A stretch of DNA of 64,000 nt, taken from Dallia pectoralis. Its lineage: Eukaryota; Chordata; Actinopteri; Esociformes; Umbridae. How positions within the stretch are numbered: the first letter of the stretch is position 1; each line of letters opens with the position of its first letter. This document shows positions 46,952 to 59,276 of the stretch, piece after piece. The DNA lies in contig CM055761.1 in NCBI GenBank assembly GCA_029465975.1, forward strand, positions 8,041,529-8,105,528, written 5' to 3'. The notes beneath the pieces were generated by a model that worked only from the letters and a program-made list of their open reading frames with translations, made no database searches and was not told the origin of the DNA. A program made the translations under genes and the position numbers.

Positions 46952-49515
46952 AGAGTGTGAGTGTTTTGTGTGTTAGAGTGTGAGTGTGACTGTATCGTGT
47001 GTTAGAGTGTGAGTGTGATGGGGTCGTGTGTTAGAGTGTGAGTGTGACTGTGTCGTGTGTTAGAGTGTGAGTGTGATGGGGTCGTGTGTTAGAGTGTGAC
47101 TGTGACTGTGTCGTGTGTTAGAGTGTGAGTGTGATTGAGTCGTGTGTTAGAGTGTGAGTGTGACTGTGTCGTGTGTTAGAGTGTGAGTGTGACTGTGTCA
47201 TGTGTTAGAGTGTGAGAATGATGATGTTGTGTGTAAGAGTGTGACTGTGTCGTGCGAAGAGTGTGAGTTTGACTCTGTCGTGTGTTAGAGTGTGAGTGTG
47301 ACTCTGTCGTGTGTTAGAGTGTGAGTGTGACTCTGTCGTGTGTTAGAGTGTGTGTCTGGATATGTCGTGTGTTAGAGTGTGTGTGTGATTGTGTCGTGTG
47401 TTAGAGTGTGAGTGTGACTCTGTCGTGTGTTAGAGTGTGAGTGTGACTCTCTCGTGTGTTAGAGTGTGAGTGTGACTCTGTCGTGTGTTAGGGTGTGAGT
47501 GTGACTCTGTCGTGTGTTAGAGTGTGAGTGTGACTCTGTCGTGTGTTAGAGTGTGTGTGTGACTCTCTCGTGTGTTAGAGTGTGACTGTGACTCTGTCGT
47601 GTGTTAGAGTATGAGTGTGACTCTGTCGTGTGTTAGAGTGTGTGTCTGGATGTGTCGTGTGTTAGAGTGTGTGTGTGATTGTGTCGTGTGTTAGAGTGTG
47701 AGTGTGACTCTCTCGTGTGTTAGAGTGTGAGTGTGACTCTGTCGTGTGTTAGAGTGTGTGTGTGACTCTGTCGTGTGTTAGAGTGTGACTGTGACTCTGT
47801 CGTGTGTTAGAGTGTGTGTCTGGATGTGTCGTGTGTTAGAGTGTGTGTGTGATTGTGTCGTGTGTTAGAGTGTGAGTGTGACTCTGTCGTGTGTTAGAGT
47901 GTGAGTGTGACTCTCTCGTGTGTTAGAGTGTGAGTGTGACTCTGTCGTGTGTTAGGGTGTGAGTGTGACTCTGTCGTGTGTTAGAGTGTGAGTGTGACTC
48001 TGTCGTGTGTTAGAGTGTGTGTGTGACTCTGTCGTGTGTTAGAGTGTGACTGTGACTCTGTCGTGTGTTAGAGTATGAGTGTGACTCTGTCGTGTGTTAG
48101 AGTGTGTGTCTGGATGTGTCGTGTGTTAGAGTGTGTGTGTGATTGTGTCGTGTGTTAGAGTGTGAGTGTGACTCTCTCGTGTGTTAGAGTGTGAGTGTGA
48201 CTCTGTCGTGTGTTAGAGTGTGTGTGTGACTCTGTCGTGTGTTAGAGTGTGACTGTGACTCTGTCGTGTGTTAGAGTGTGTGTCTGGATGTGTCGTGTGT
48301 TAGAGTGTGTGTGTGATTGTGTCGTGTGTTAGAGTGTGAGTGTGACTCTGTCGTGTGTTAGAGTGTGAGTGTGAGTGTGACTAGAGTGTGAGTGTGACTC
48401 TGTCGTGTGTTAGAGTGTGAGTGTGACTCTGTCGTGTGTTAGGTGTGAGTGTGACTCTGTCGTGTGTTAGAGTGTGAGTGTGACTCTGTCGTGTGTTAGA
48501 GTGTGTGTGTGACTCTGTCGTGTGTTAGAGTGTGAGTGTGACTCTGTCGTGTGTTAGAGTGTGAGTGTGACTCTGTCGTGTGTTAGAGTGTGAGTGTGAC
48601 TCTGTCGTGTGTTAGAGTGTGTGTCTGGATGTGTCGTGTGTTAGAGTGTGTGTGTGTGATTGTGTCGTGTGTTAGAGTGTGACTCTGTCGTGTGTTAGAG
48701 TGTGAGTGTGACTCTGTCGTGTGTTAGAGTGTGAGTGTGACTCTGTCGTGTGTTAGAGTGTGAGTGTGACTCTGTCATGTGTTAGAGTGTGAGTGTGACT
48801 CTGTCGCGTGTTAGAGTGTGAGTGTGACTCTGACGTGTGTTAGAGTGTGAGTGTGACTCTGTCGCGTGTTAGAGTGTGTGTGTGACTCTGACGTGTGTTA
48901 GAGTGTGAGTGTGACTCTGTCGCGTGTTAGAGTGTGAGTGTGACTCTGACGTGTGTTAGAGTGTGTGTGTGACTCTGACGTGTGTTAGGGTGTGAGTGTG
49001 ACTCTGACGTGTGTTAGAGTGTGAGTGTGACTCTGACGTGTGTTAGAGTGTGAGTGTGACTCTGACGTGTGTTAGAGTGTGACTCTGACGTGTGTTAGAG
49101 TGTGTGTGTGACTCTGACGTGTGTTAGGGTGTGAGTGTGACTCTGACGTGTGTTAGAGTGTGAGTGTGACTCTGACGTGTGTTAGAGTGTGAGTGTGACT
49201 CTGACGTGTGTTAGAGTGTGTGTGTGACTCTGTCATGTGTTAGAGTGTGAGTGTGACTCTGACGTGTGTTAGAGTGTGAGTGTGACTCTGACGTGTGTTA
49301 GAGTGTGAGTGTGACTCTGACGTGTGTTAGAGTGTGAGTGTGACTCTGACGTGTGTTAGAGTGTGAGTGTGACTCTGACGTGTGTTAGAGTGTGAGTGTG
49401 ACTCTGACGTGTGTTAGAGTGTGAGTGTGACTCTGACGTGTGTTAGAGTGTGAGTGTGACTCTGACGTGTGTTAGAGTGTGAGTGTGACTCTGACGTGTG
49501 TTAGAGTGTGAGTGT
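46945..49515. repeat. 29-bp minisatellite, about 88 copies, with 464-bp higher-order repeat
   Basis: The unit is gtgtgttagagtgtgagtgt plus gactctgtc. A marker variant (tgtgtctggatgtgtcgtg) recurs at 47351, 47641, 47815, 48105, 48279 and 48620, with steps 290, 174, 290, 174 and 341. So a 16-unit, 464-bp block was duplicated. The right third switches to tctgacgtg and is almost uniform. Confidence 0.97.
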
Positions 49516-49709
49516 GGATGCGAACGGGGTAATGATGGATTTACACTGTTAACGATGTTAATTAAAGTGCACTCATCTTTCAATAACGCCAGAGGTCTGC
49601 AGGAGGGGGTGAATCATGGCAAGAAAGAGAAAGAGAGGGAGAAATAGAGAGACATGAAGCCCAGACACCAGGCCATTGTTTCATATGAACTTCAGTATGC
49701 ATGGCTCTA

Positions 49710-51427
49710 CATACTTTGCCTTCGGAAGGTATTCAGATCCCTTCACTTTCTCCACATTTTGTCGTGTAATAGACTATTTTTTATCCATCATTCTAAACAC
49801 CATACCACATAGTGTCAAAGTGAAGCAATGTGTGCCAACGTTCATTAATAAATTAAATATTTGACGCACTTAAGTATTCAGACCCTTTTCCATGACACTC
49901 AAAATGAGCTCAGGTGCCTCTTACAGTCTCGAAATTAATATGTCTTAACTTGATTGGATTCTACCTCTGGCATATTATGTGTTTGGATCTTTGAAAGGGT
50001 CAGGTATGTTTACGTAATGCCTACACTCTGCCGTGCATGTCATAGCAAAACCCTAGACGTGAAGTCTTAAGAACTCTCCATAAAACTCAGAAGGCTGTGG
50101 AAGGCAATGTAAAATTGCAAAAGCAGTGAAAGTTTCCCAGAAGCACAGTAGGCTACATCATTATAAAATGTCAAACGTTAGAAACCACCAACACACTTCC
50201 TAAAGCTTGCTGTTCGGCCAAACGCTGTAACCAGACAGGTGACAAGAAGCTTTGATCAGGGAATTGACAAAAATATGATTGCACTCTAACAGAGTTTGAG
50301 AGATTCTCTGCATAGATGGGAACCTATGCCAGAAGAACCACCATCTTTGAAGCACTAGAAATCAGGCCTTCGTGGTAAAGAAGAATCTCCTGAGTAAAAG
50401 ACATATGACATGCCGTCTAAGGACCCAAAACAAACGAATAGACTGTCTGTCCAAAACAAGTCTACGCTCACAGCCTGACTAATAACATGCATGGAGGTGG
50501 AGCATCACAGGCCCAATGGGGGGAGGTTGTCTGCAGGAGAGACTGGGAGAGACTAGAAGAGAGACTGGGAGAGTCTGGGAGAGACTGGGAGAGTCTGGGA
50601 GAGTCTGGGAGAGTCTGGGAGAGACTGGGAGAGACTGGGAGAGACTGGGAGAGTCTGGGAGAGACTGGGAGAGTCTGGGAGAGTCTGGGAGAGTCTGGGA
50701 GAGTCTGGGAGAGACTGGGAGAGTCTGGGAGAGACTGGGAGAGAGTCTGGGAGAGTCTGGGAGAGTCTGGGAGAGTCTGGGAGAGACTGGGAGAGACTGG
50801 GAGAGACTGGGAGAGTCTGGGGGCAGAGACGAGGAGAGAGACTGGGAGAGTCTGGGAGAGACTGGGAGAGTCTGGGAGAGACTGGGAGAGTCTGGGAGAG
50901 TCTGGGCGGAGACGAGGAGAGAGACTGGGAGAGACTAGAAGAGAGACTGGGAGAGTCTGGGAGAGACTGGGAGAGAGTCTGGGAGAGTCTGGGAGAGTCT
51001 GGGAGAGACTGGGAGAGACTGGGAGAGACTGGGAGAGACTGGGAGAGTCTGGGGCAGAGACGAGGAGAGAGACTGGGAGAGTCTGGGAGAGACTGGGAGA
51101 GTCTGGGAGAGTCTGGGGGCAGAGACGAGGAGAGAGACTGGGAGATACTGGGAGAGACTGGGAGAGACAGGGAGAGACTGGGAGAGAGACTGGGAGACCT
51201 GTCAGGGTTGAGGAAAAGATGAATGGAGAGAAATAGAAGGTAATCCAGAGTGCAAGGACCTTAAACTAGGGTGTGAGATCACCTGTAGGCATGACAACTA
51301 GACCCATGTTGTCATTACGGGTCGTTAAGTACGTCAAGGTACTTTATAATTAATCAATTAATCAAAAATGATATCTGTAATAAAACACAACGTGAAGAAA
51401 GTGAATGGGTCTGAATCCAAGGCATTG
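49710..51427 (+). mobile_element. Decayed Tc1-like transposon with a minisatellite grown inside the transposase
   Basis: The left end catactttgccttcggaagg (then tattcagatcccttcact) and right end aagaaagtgaatgggtctga (then atccaaggcattg) are inverted repeats flanked by TA on both sides. Transposase remnants: caccatctttgaagcactag (ISAALH region, about 50340), catggaggtggagcatcaca (the HGGGSIMLWG region, about 50490), VRVEEKMNGEK (51200-51235), and gcaaggaccttaaactaggg (about 51258). Many stops and deletions; inactive. The recalled consensus is a common salmonid/pike Tc1 family. Confidence 0.85.
50535..51199 (+). repeat. 10-bp minisatellite (gagactggga/gagtctggga) inside the Tc1-like transposase
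   Basis: About 65 decamers alternate act and tct forms, with a recurring gcagagacgaggaga spacer (about 50822, 50907, 51053, 51118). The array is preceded by the HGGGS-region remnant and followed in frame by TGRPVRVEEKMNGEK. The 249-residue open frame is an artefact of the stop-free decamer. Confidence 0.95.
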
Positions 51428-51429
51428 TA

Positions 51430-52745
51430 TGGCCATCATATATCTAACCTGTTGTAATCATTTATCCTATATCTATGCTACAGTAAATCCTTCTGTATTA
51501 ACATCTATATCTAACATGCAGCCTCTCTAGCTCCATCCAAGGACAGAGTAGTGGACAACAAAGTAAGACAGATGTATTCTCTAAATCACGACAGTTGAGT
51601 TCGCTTACAGTCTAGTTGAGACTTCAAAGTCAAAGTATTTTTATTATCAAATGTACCGAATGACACGCATCATACTGAAGAATGAAATTCTTGTGTCCTG
51701 GCAAACAACATCAACATCTACGTACATTCATTCAGCAACCATGGATATTGCCCACTTCCTCTCTGCAGCACTATATCAATCCCACCTTGGTAGGGTGATG
51801 CAAAAGGGTTGAGCGGCCAGGTTCAAGTCACTACTCAGTAGAAGACAATTGCCAATTGAGTTTCAGCACATCCAATGACGTTGCAGAAATACCTTAAAAC
51901 ATTAGAAATGGAAGCAGGAAGAACCTGAGCTCAATATCAAATGGCATAGGAATTGGCTAACATTGTTTTATAACCTGTTTTTCTTTGACAATAGGGGTTA
52001 TTGTGTGCAGGTTATGAGGAGAACAAGCACTTAATCATTTTAGAATAACCTTGTAAATGTTACTCAAAATCATCCTATTTCCTTGCTGTCAAACATGAAA
52101 CAAACCACCCACAGTAAAATAAAAACAATCCCAAGCCTCAGCTTTACAATACTTGTCAAACATAGAGAACTGATTGAATAAACTTGGAGTGAGTCGCCGA
52201 GGTGGTTTTATGTGCTGTATTTAACTTTAATGGGTTTTCCTTCATTTGAACTCGTCTTACTTAATTATAGGAATCCTATTAATAAAGTCACTGTTCAAAT
52301 ATGAGCAAAATAATGTTGTTAACTTGTTAACACTAATCTGTTTCTAATTCGGTGGGTATTAAATGTGAAGTGTAATGGAATGACTGTGAGGTTAACCCAG
52401 GTTAGGGTAATATCAGACCAGACACGGAGTGTAACGTAAGCTGTCCCTGTCTGGGTGAAAAGATCGACTGGTACATCATGACGTGAAGTTAACTTGACAA
52501 CGTCGTGCATGGGTTTATTATGATCAGTCAGTAGGTGCTTAGTCTGACGGACACAGAAAAATATCGACCTGACAAACGTCAACGACAAATGCAATTCAGA
52601 TGTTCAAAATAAAGCAGTTGCTTCTCAGGTTACGTTTTTGCCATTTTCCTTATTTAACATCAACCAGATGAAATAAATAAATGTGTGTATTAATGACATT
52701 TCAACTTTCATACTGCTTGGCTAAAATAAAAGCCTGCACAGACAT
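51430..52745. other. Unique AT-rich DNA, no gene recognised
   Basis: Apart from a LINE-like tail at 51622-51720, no coding region or recognised element. Frames are short (the longest, 91 residues at 52319-52594 on the minus strand, has no recognisable feature). Confidence 0.4.
51622..51720 (-). mobile_element. LINE 3' tail, minus strand
   Basis: On the minus strand: acaagaatttcattcttcag, then gtacatttgataataaaaat, actttgactttg. The AATTTCATT...GTACATTTGA.AATAAA arrangement is typical of fish non-LTR 3' ends. Confidence 0.6.
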
Positions 52746-53581
52746 TTGCTCTTTATGGATCTGAAACTCCTCCATCCTTTTCCTGTTTCTTCTTTCACAT
52801 TCCTTTCACTCTCCTCCCTCTATTTCTCTCTCCTCCCTCTGTCAATCTCTCCTTCCTCCCTTAACATTGATCCTTCCATTCCTTGTTCACTTTCTCTCTC
52901 CCTCCCCCTCTCTCTCTCCATCTCCCTCTCTTTCAACCTCTCCATCTCTGACTCCATTTCATTCTATTTCCCCCTCTCCTTCTCTCACTCCATCTCCCTC
53001 TCCATCTCCCTCTTCCCCTCCATCTCTCACTCCATCTCCATCTCCCTCTCTTTCACCCTCTCCATCTCCATTTTCCTCTCTCCATCTCCCCCTCATCTCC
53101 ATGTCTCTCTCCAACTCCCACACTCTCTCCATCTCCCTCTCCTTCACCCTATATTTCTTCTTCTCTCTCTAGGGTGTATTAGATCACATGGATGCCACTC
53201 ACGTCACTTTCTGTCACCATCTGTGATGGCCCCTGTCCTGCTTTTGACCCGTCATCTCTTTCACATACACTCACACACACCCACACGTACATAGCTCATT
53301 ACCAGACTATTTGAGCCCCTAGGGAAGAGGGGATTGACCCCACCCTCACCTCACCCTCACCTCACCCTCACCCTCACCCCATCCTCACCCCATCCCCACA
53401 TTACATCACATCACAGCAATTAGTCAATCACAAGTAAGCTCATCTCATCTTTATTTCAAACGGGTGCCCCAGAATGGTCCTCTCTTTCTCTCTCTCTCTC
53501 TATTTCTCTCTGTTCCTCTCTCTCTCTGTTTCTCTCTCTCTATTTCTCTCTGTTCCCCTCTCTCTCTCTCTCTCTCTGTTC

Positions 53582-53646
<65 letters not shown>

Positions 53647-54060
53647 CCTCTCTTTCTCTCTCTCTCTGTTTCTCTGTCTCTGTTCCTCTCTCGCTTTGTC
53701 TCTGTTCTTTTTTATTTGTCTCTCTGTTCCTCTCATCTGTCTTTCCCTCTCTCTCTTTTTCTCTCCCTTTCTATTCTTCTCTTTCTGTCTCTTTTCCTCT
53801 GTTTCATTCAATCTCCCTTTTTTCTCGTTCTGTCTGTCTGAATACCTGTCAGTCTGTAGATCTGATTGTCTATCTGCCTGCCAGTGTGTCTGTCTGTGTG
53901 TCTGTCTGCCTGTCTGTCTGAGTGTTGGTCTGTGTGTCTATCTGTGTGTCTGTCTGCCTGTCTATCTGTGTGTGTGTCTGTCTGTCTGCATGTATGTCTG
54001 AGTGTTGGTCTGTGTGTGTGTCTGTCTGTGTGTCTGTCCGTGTGTCTGTCTGTCTGAGTG
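52746..54060. repeat. CT-rich and (CT)n/(TCTG)n simple sequence
   Basis: Three blocks: ctccatctccctct-like sequence (52790-53170), (CT)n with tgttcctct spacers (53478-53820), and (tctg)n/(tgtc)n (53828-54055). Short caccctcacct repeats lie at 53340-53390. Open frames here are low-complexity artefacts (Ser/Leu, Glu/Arg). Confidence 0.9.
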
Positions 54061-54475
54061 TCTTAAGGTGTTGTTCTGTGTGCGTGTGTGTGTGCGTGTG
54101 TGTGTGTGTTTGTCTGGATGTCTGTCTCTTTTTGTGCTCACATAGATGAAATACTAAACCACTGTGGGTGCTTTACTGTCAGTATCACTCTGTATAACAC
54201 ACCCATGAAGAGACAGACTTTAACTTTACACAACAGCTCCCACACTGAAGAGGCTTTCAGCTGCTCAAAAACTACTGCAAAAACACATCACCGGTTAGAC
54301 TCAGTGAAGAAGCTTTCAGCTGCTCTAAACTAGTGCAAACACACAACAGTGGTTAAACTCACTGAAGAGGATCTTAGCTGCTCTGCACTACTGCATAAAC
54401 ACAACAGTAGATTGATTACAGTAACACTTCCAGTGTCACACAGAAAACTTCAGGACAGATTTGAGCAAAAGAGTC
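54061..54475. other. No gene; three degenerate about 66-bp repeats
   Basis: Related copies of actgaagaggctttcagctg, ctcaaaaactactgcaaaaa occur at about 54244, 54302 and 54360. Otherwise unique. Confidence 0.6.
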
Positions 54476-54848
54476 GTCTGTTCGTCACTGACCTTTAACA
54501 ATTCTGTAAAAAGAGTTGTCTATACATTGCTGATCTTTAACTATTCTGTAAAAATAGTTCTCTATTCATTGCTGATCTTTAACTATTCTGTAAAAAGAGT
54601 CGTCTATTCCTTACTGATCTTTAACTATTCTGTAAAAAGAGTCGTCTATTCCTTACTGATCTTTAACTATTCTGTAAAAAAAGAGTTGTCTATTCCTTAC
54701 TGATCTTTAACTATTCTGTAAAAAGGGTCGTCTATTCATTACTGATCTTTAACTATTCTGTAAAAAAAGAGTTGTCTATTCCTTACTGATCTTTAACTAT
54801 TCTGTAAAAAGGGTCGTCTATTCATTACTGATCTTTAACTCTTCTGTA
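54476..54848. repeat. 42-bp minisatellite, about 9 copies
   Basis: The unit is attctgtaaaaagagtcgtc plus tattccttactgatctttaact. The homopolymer varies in length (5 to 8 A). Confidence 0.95.
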
Positions 54849-54959
54849 AAGCTCTGACAAGAGAATGTTTTTTCTGAAGTTGTTTGAATCCTATATCATA
54901 TTTGCTATAGTGATTGTACATCCTAGTCACATCATAGTCATAGACAGAATTGTACACTA

Positions 54960-57154
54960 AGACATACAGACCACCATAAGACATACAGACCGCCATAATA
55001 CATAGAGACCACCATAAGACATACAGACCACCATAAGACATACAGACCACCATAAGACATACAGACCACCATAAGACATACAGACCACCATAAGACATAC
55101 AGACCGCCATAATACATAGAGACCACCATAATACATACAGACCGCCATAATACATAGAGACCACCATAATACATACAGACCGCCATAATACATAGAGACC
55201 ACCATAATACATAGAGACCACCATAAGACATACAGACCACCATAATACATAGAGACCGCCATAATACATACAGACCGCCATAATACATAGAGACCACCAT
55301 AATACATACAGACCGCCATAATACATAGAGACCACCATAATACATAGAGACCACCATAAGACATACAGACCACCATAATACATAGAGACCACCATAATAC
55401 ATACAGACCACCATAATACATAGAGACCACCATAAGACATACAGACCACCATAATACATAGAGACCACCATAAGACATACAGACCGCCATAATACATAGA
55501 GACCACCATAAGACATACAGACCACCATAAGACATACAGACCGCCATAATACATAGAGACCACCATAAGACATACAGACCGCCATAATACATAGAGACCA
55601 CCATAAGACATACAGACCGCCATAATACATAGAGACCACCATAATACATACAGACCGCCATAATACATAGAGACCACCATAATACATACAGACCGCCATA
55701 ATACATAGAGACCACCATAATACATAGAGACCACCATAAGACATACAGACCACCATAATACATAGAGACCACCATAAGACATACAGACCACCATAATACA
55801 TAGAGACCACCATAATACATACAGACCACCATAATACATAGAGACCACCATAAGACATACAGACCGCCATAATACATAGAGACCACCATAAGACATACAG
55901 ACCACCATAAGACATACAGACCGCCATAATACATAGAGACCACCATAAGACATACAGACCTCCATAAGACATACAGACCACCATAAGACATACAGACCGC
56001 CATAATACATAGAGACCACCATAAGACATACAGACCACCATAAGACATACAGACCGCCATAATACATAGAGACCACCATAAGACATACAGACCTCCATAA
56101 GATATACAGACCACCATAAGACATACAGACCGCCATAAGACATACAGACCACCATAAGACATACAGACCTCCATAAGACATACAGACCACCATAAGACAT
56201 ACAGACCGCCATAATACATAGAGACCACCATAAGACATACAGACCACCATAAGACATACAGACCACCATAAGACATACAGACCGCCATAAGACATACAGA
56301 CCACCATAAGACATACAGACCACCATAAGACATACAGACCGCCATAATACATAGAGACCACCATAAGACATACAGACCTCCATAAGATATACAGACCACC
56401 ATAAGACATACAGACCGCCATAATACATAGAGACCACCATAAGACATACAGACCTCCATAAGATATACAGACCACCATAAGACATACAGACCGCCATAAT
56501 ACATAGAGACCACCATAAGACATACAGACCTCCATAAGATATACAGACCACCATAAGACATACAGACCGCCATAATACATAGAGACCACCATAAGACATA
56601 CAGACCTCCATAAGATATACAGACCACCATAAGACATACAGACCGCCATAATACATAGAGACCACCATAAGACATACAGACCTCCATAAGATATACAGAC
56701 CACCATTAGACATACAGACCACCTTAAGACATACAGACCACCCTAAGACATACAGACCAATATTAGACATACAGACTTCCATAATACATACAGACTTCCA
56801 TAATACATACAGACTTCCATAATACATACAGACTTCCATAATACATACAGACCTCCATAAGATATACAGACCACCATTAGACATACAGACCACCTTAAGA
56901 CATACAGACCAATATTAGACATACAGACTTCCATAATACATACAGACTTCCATAATACATACAGACTTCCATAATACATACAGACTTCCATAATACATAC
57001 AGACCTCCATAATACATACAGACTTCCATAATACATACAGACTTCCATAATACATACAGACTTCCATAATACATACAGACTTCCATAATACATACAGACT
57101 TCCATAATACATACAGACTTCCATAATACATACAGACTTCCATAATACATACAG
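54960..57154. repeat. 19-bp minisatellite, about 115 copies
   Basis: The unit is agacatacagaccaccata, with variants cgcc, ctcc, cttcc, tacata and tagaga. Between 56376 and 56690 a four-unit, 76-bp block repeats five times exactly in phase (acctccataagata at 56376, 56452, 56528, 56604 and 56680). No stop occurs in the minus-strand unit, so all three minus frames give frames of 576 to 651 residues; these are not genes. Confidence 0.97.
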
Positions 57155-57226
57155 GCCGCTGGATAATAATGTTGTTGTCATACTGTACAGCCTCTGTGAT
57201 GTATGCCACCTTGAAATTGCAAGGGC

Positions 57227-58473
57227 TTTGTGTGTGTATACGTGTAAACATGTGTTTGTGTGTGTGTACGTGTAAACATGTGTTTGTGTGTGTGTACGTG
57301 TAAACATGTGTTTGTGTGTGTATACGTGTAAACATGTGTTTGTGTGTGTGTACGTGTAAACATGTGTTTGTGTGTGTATACGTGTAAACATGTGTTTGTG
57401 TGTGTGTACGTGTAAACATGTGTTTGTGTGTGTATACGTGTAAACATGTGTTTGTGTGTGTGTACGTGTAAACATGTGTTTGTGTGTGTGTACGTGTAAA
57501 CATGTGTTTGTGTGTGTGTACGTGTAAACATGTGTTTGTGTGTGTGTACGTGTAAACATGTGTTTGTGTGTGTATACGTGTAAACATGTGTTTGTGTGTG
57601 TGTACGTGTAAACATGTGTTTGTGTGTGTGTACGTGTAAACATGTGTTTGTGTGTGTATACGTGTAAACATGTGTTTGTGTGTGTGTACGTGTAAACATG
57701 TGTTTGTGTGTGTGTACGTGTAAACATGTGTTTGTGTGTGTGTACGTGTAAACATGTGTTTGTGTGTGTGTACGTGTAAACATGTGTTTGTGTGTGTATA
57801 CGTGTAAACATGTGTTTGTGTGTGTGTACGTGTAAACATGTGTTTGTGTGTGTTGTGTTTGTGTGTGTACGTGTAAACATGTGTTTGTGTGTGTGTACGT
57901 GTAAACATGTGTTTGTGTGTGTGTACGTGTAAACATGTGTTTGTGTGTGTGTACGTGTAAACATGTGTTTGTGTGTGTGTACGTGTAAACATGTGTTTGT
58001 GTGTGTGTACGTGTAAACATGTGTTTGTGTGTGTTACGTGTAAACATGTGTTTGTGTGTGTGTACGTGTAAACATGTGTTTGTGTGTGTGTACGTGTAAA
58101 CATGTGTTTGTGTGTGTGTACGTGTAAACATGTGTTTGTGTGTGTGTACGTGTAAACATGTGTTTTGTGTGTGTACGTGTAAACATGTGTGTAAACGTGT
58201 AAACATGTGTTTGTGTGTGTGTACGTGTAAACATGTGTTTGTGTGTGTGTACGTGTAAACATGTGTTTGTGTGTGTGTACGTGTAAACATGTGTTTGTGT
58301 GTGTGTACGTGTAAACATGTGTTTGTGTGTGTGTACGTGTAAACATGTGTTTGTGTGTGTGTACGTGTAAACATGTGTTTGTGTGTGTGTACGTGTAAAC
58401 ATGTGTTTGTGTGTGTGTACGTGTAAACATGTGTTTGTGTGTGTGTATGTGTAAACATGTGTTTGTGTGTGTG
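57227..58473. repeat. 26-bp minisatellite, about 48 copies
   Basis: The unit is gtgtgtacgtgtaaacatgt plus gtttgt, very homogeneous. A gtata/gtgta alternation marks the left half. The long minus-strand frames through it (511 and 516 residues, Thr/His/Cys-rich) are artefacts. Confidence 0.97.
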
Positions 58474-58557
58474 TCCTGGGAGCAGGTCAGTAAAAAAATA
58501 GAAAAGAGGCTCTGATCTTTGTTTCCTATTTCCAGGGGCTGTACCCTGTGGCTGACC

Positions 58558-58599
<42 letters not shown>

Positions 58600-59083
58600 C
58601 GTGTGTGTGCGGCTGACCTTTATGTGAGGGTGGTTGCGTTCAGTGAAACAGACGGAGTGTGATTGTCGTAACAAGGTTGTACTGAAGCGATAATTCATCT
58701 TCCAAGCAAACAGGTTTACCATCCACAACTAATTCACAAATACACACACACACACACACACACACCAACACACAGGCACAAATGCATTCACATTTGGGTA
58801 TCCCATATCTATGTTAAGTAGTCATTAAAATGCCTGTTAAATTAACTCCTGGCTTTACAGTGAAACGGGAGCAGTCACTGGACTAACAGGGATGCAAAGA
58901 GGTTACATAACATCGGGCTAAAATAAACTACATGCTCAAGTCTCACACTGTAAAGAGAGGAGAGTCGAAATGTAGATTCAATAGTAATTTATAAAGCACC
59001 CAGACAATATGTTTGAATGTTTCCTCAGCTTTAGTTGATAAATGTTGGGCAAAAACACAATTCAATTGCAGCTAATGGTGGCC
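58474..59083. other. No gene; TG and AC patches
   Basis: A TG/GC tract at 58558-58610 and AC at 58741-58765; otherwise unique. Confidence 0.4.
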
Positions 59084-59276
59084 ACACAAAGTATTGACAC
59101 TTTGGGTCCAGTTTTGACACTTTCACTTAGGGGTGTACTCACTGTTATACAAGCTGCACACTCACTAGTTTACATTGTAGCTAAGAGTCATTTCTTCAGT
59201 ATTGTCACATGAAAAGATACAATCAAATATTTACAAAAATGTGAGGGGTGTATTCACTTTTGTGAGATACTGCACA
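59084..59276 (+). mobile_element. Tc1-like transposon 3' terminal fragment
   Basis: Sequence ttttgacactttcacttagg, then ggtgtactcactgttataca, tcacatgaaaagatacaatc, and gaggggtgtattcacttttg tgagatactg. It matches the 3' non-coding end and terminal repeat of a third fish Tc1-like family as I recall it. No transposase remains. Confidence 0.7.

Noticed and set aside
50487..51236. 249-residue Trp/Glu/Gly-rich frame
   Set aside because: Decamer array inside a dead Tc1 transposase; only the flanking residues are transposase-derived.
52319..52594. 91-residue minus-strand frame
   Set aside because: No recognisable domain, no splice or start context; similar frames are expected by chance.
54835..56893. 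Three overlapping minus-strand open frames of 576-651 residues (YGGLYVLWW-type)
   Set aside because: They are produced by a 19-bp stop-free tandem unit read in all three frames; 19 is not divisible by three, so the same peptide cycle appears in each frame. No start context, domain or splice signal.
57178..58728. Thr/His/Cys-rich minus-strand frames of 349-516 residues
   Set aside because: Direct translation of the 26-bp minisatellite plus TG-rich flanks.
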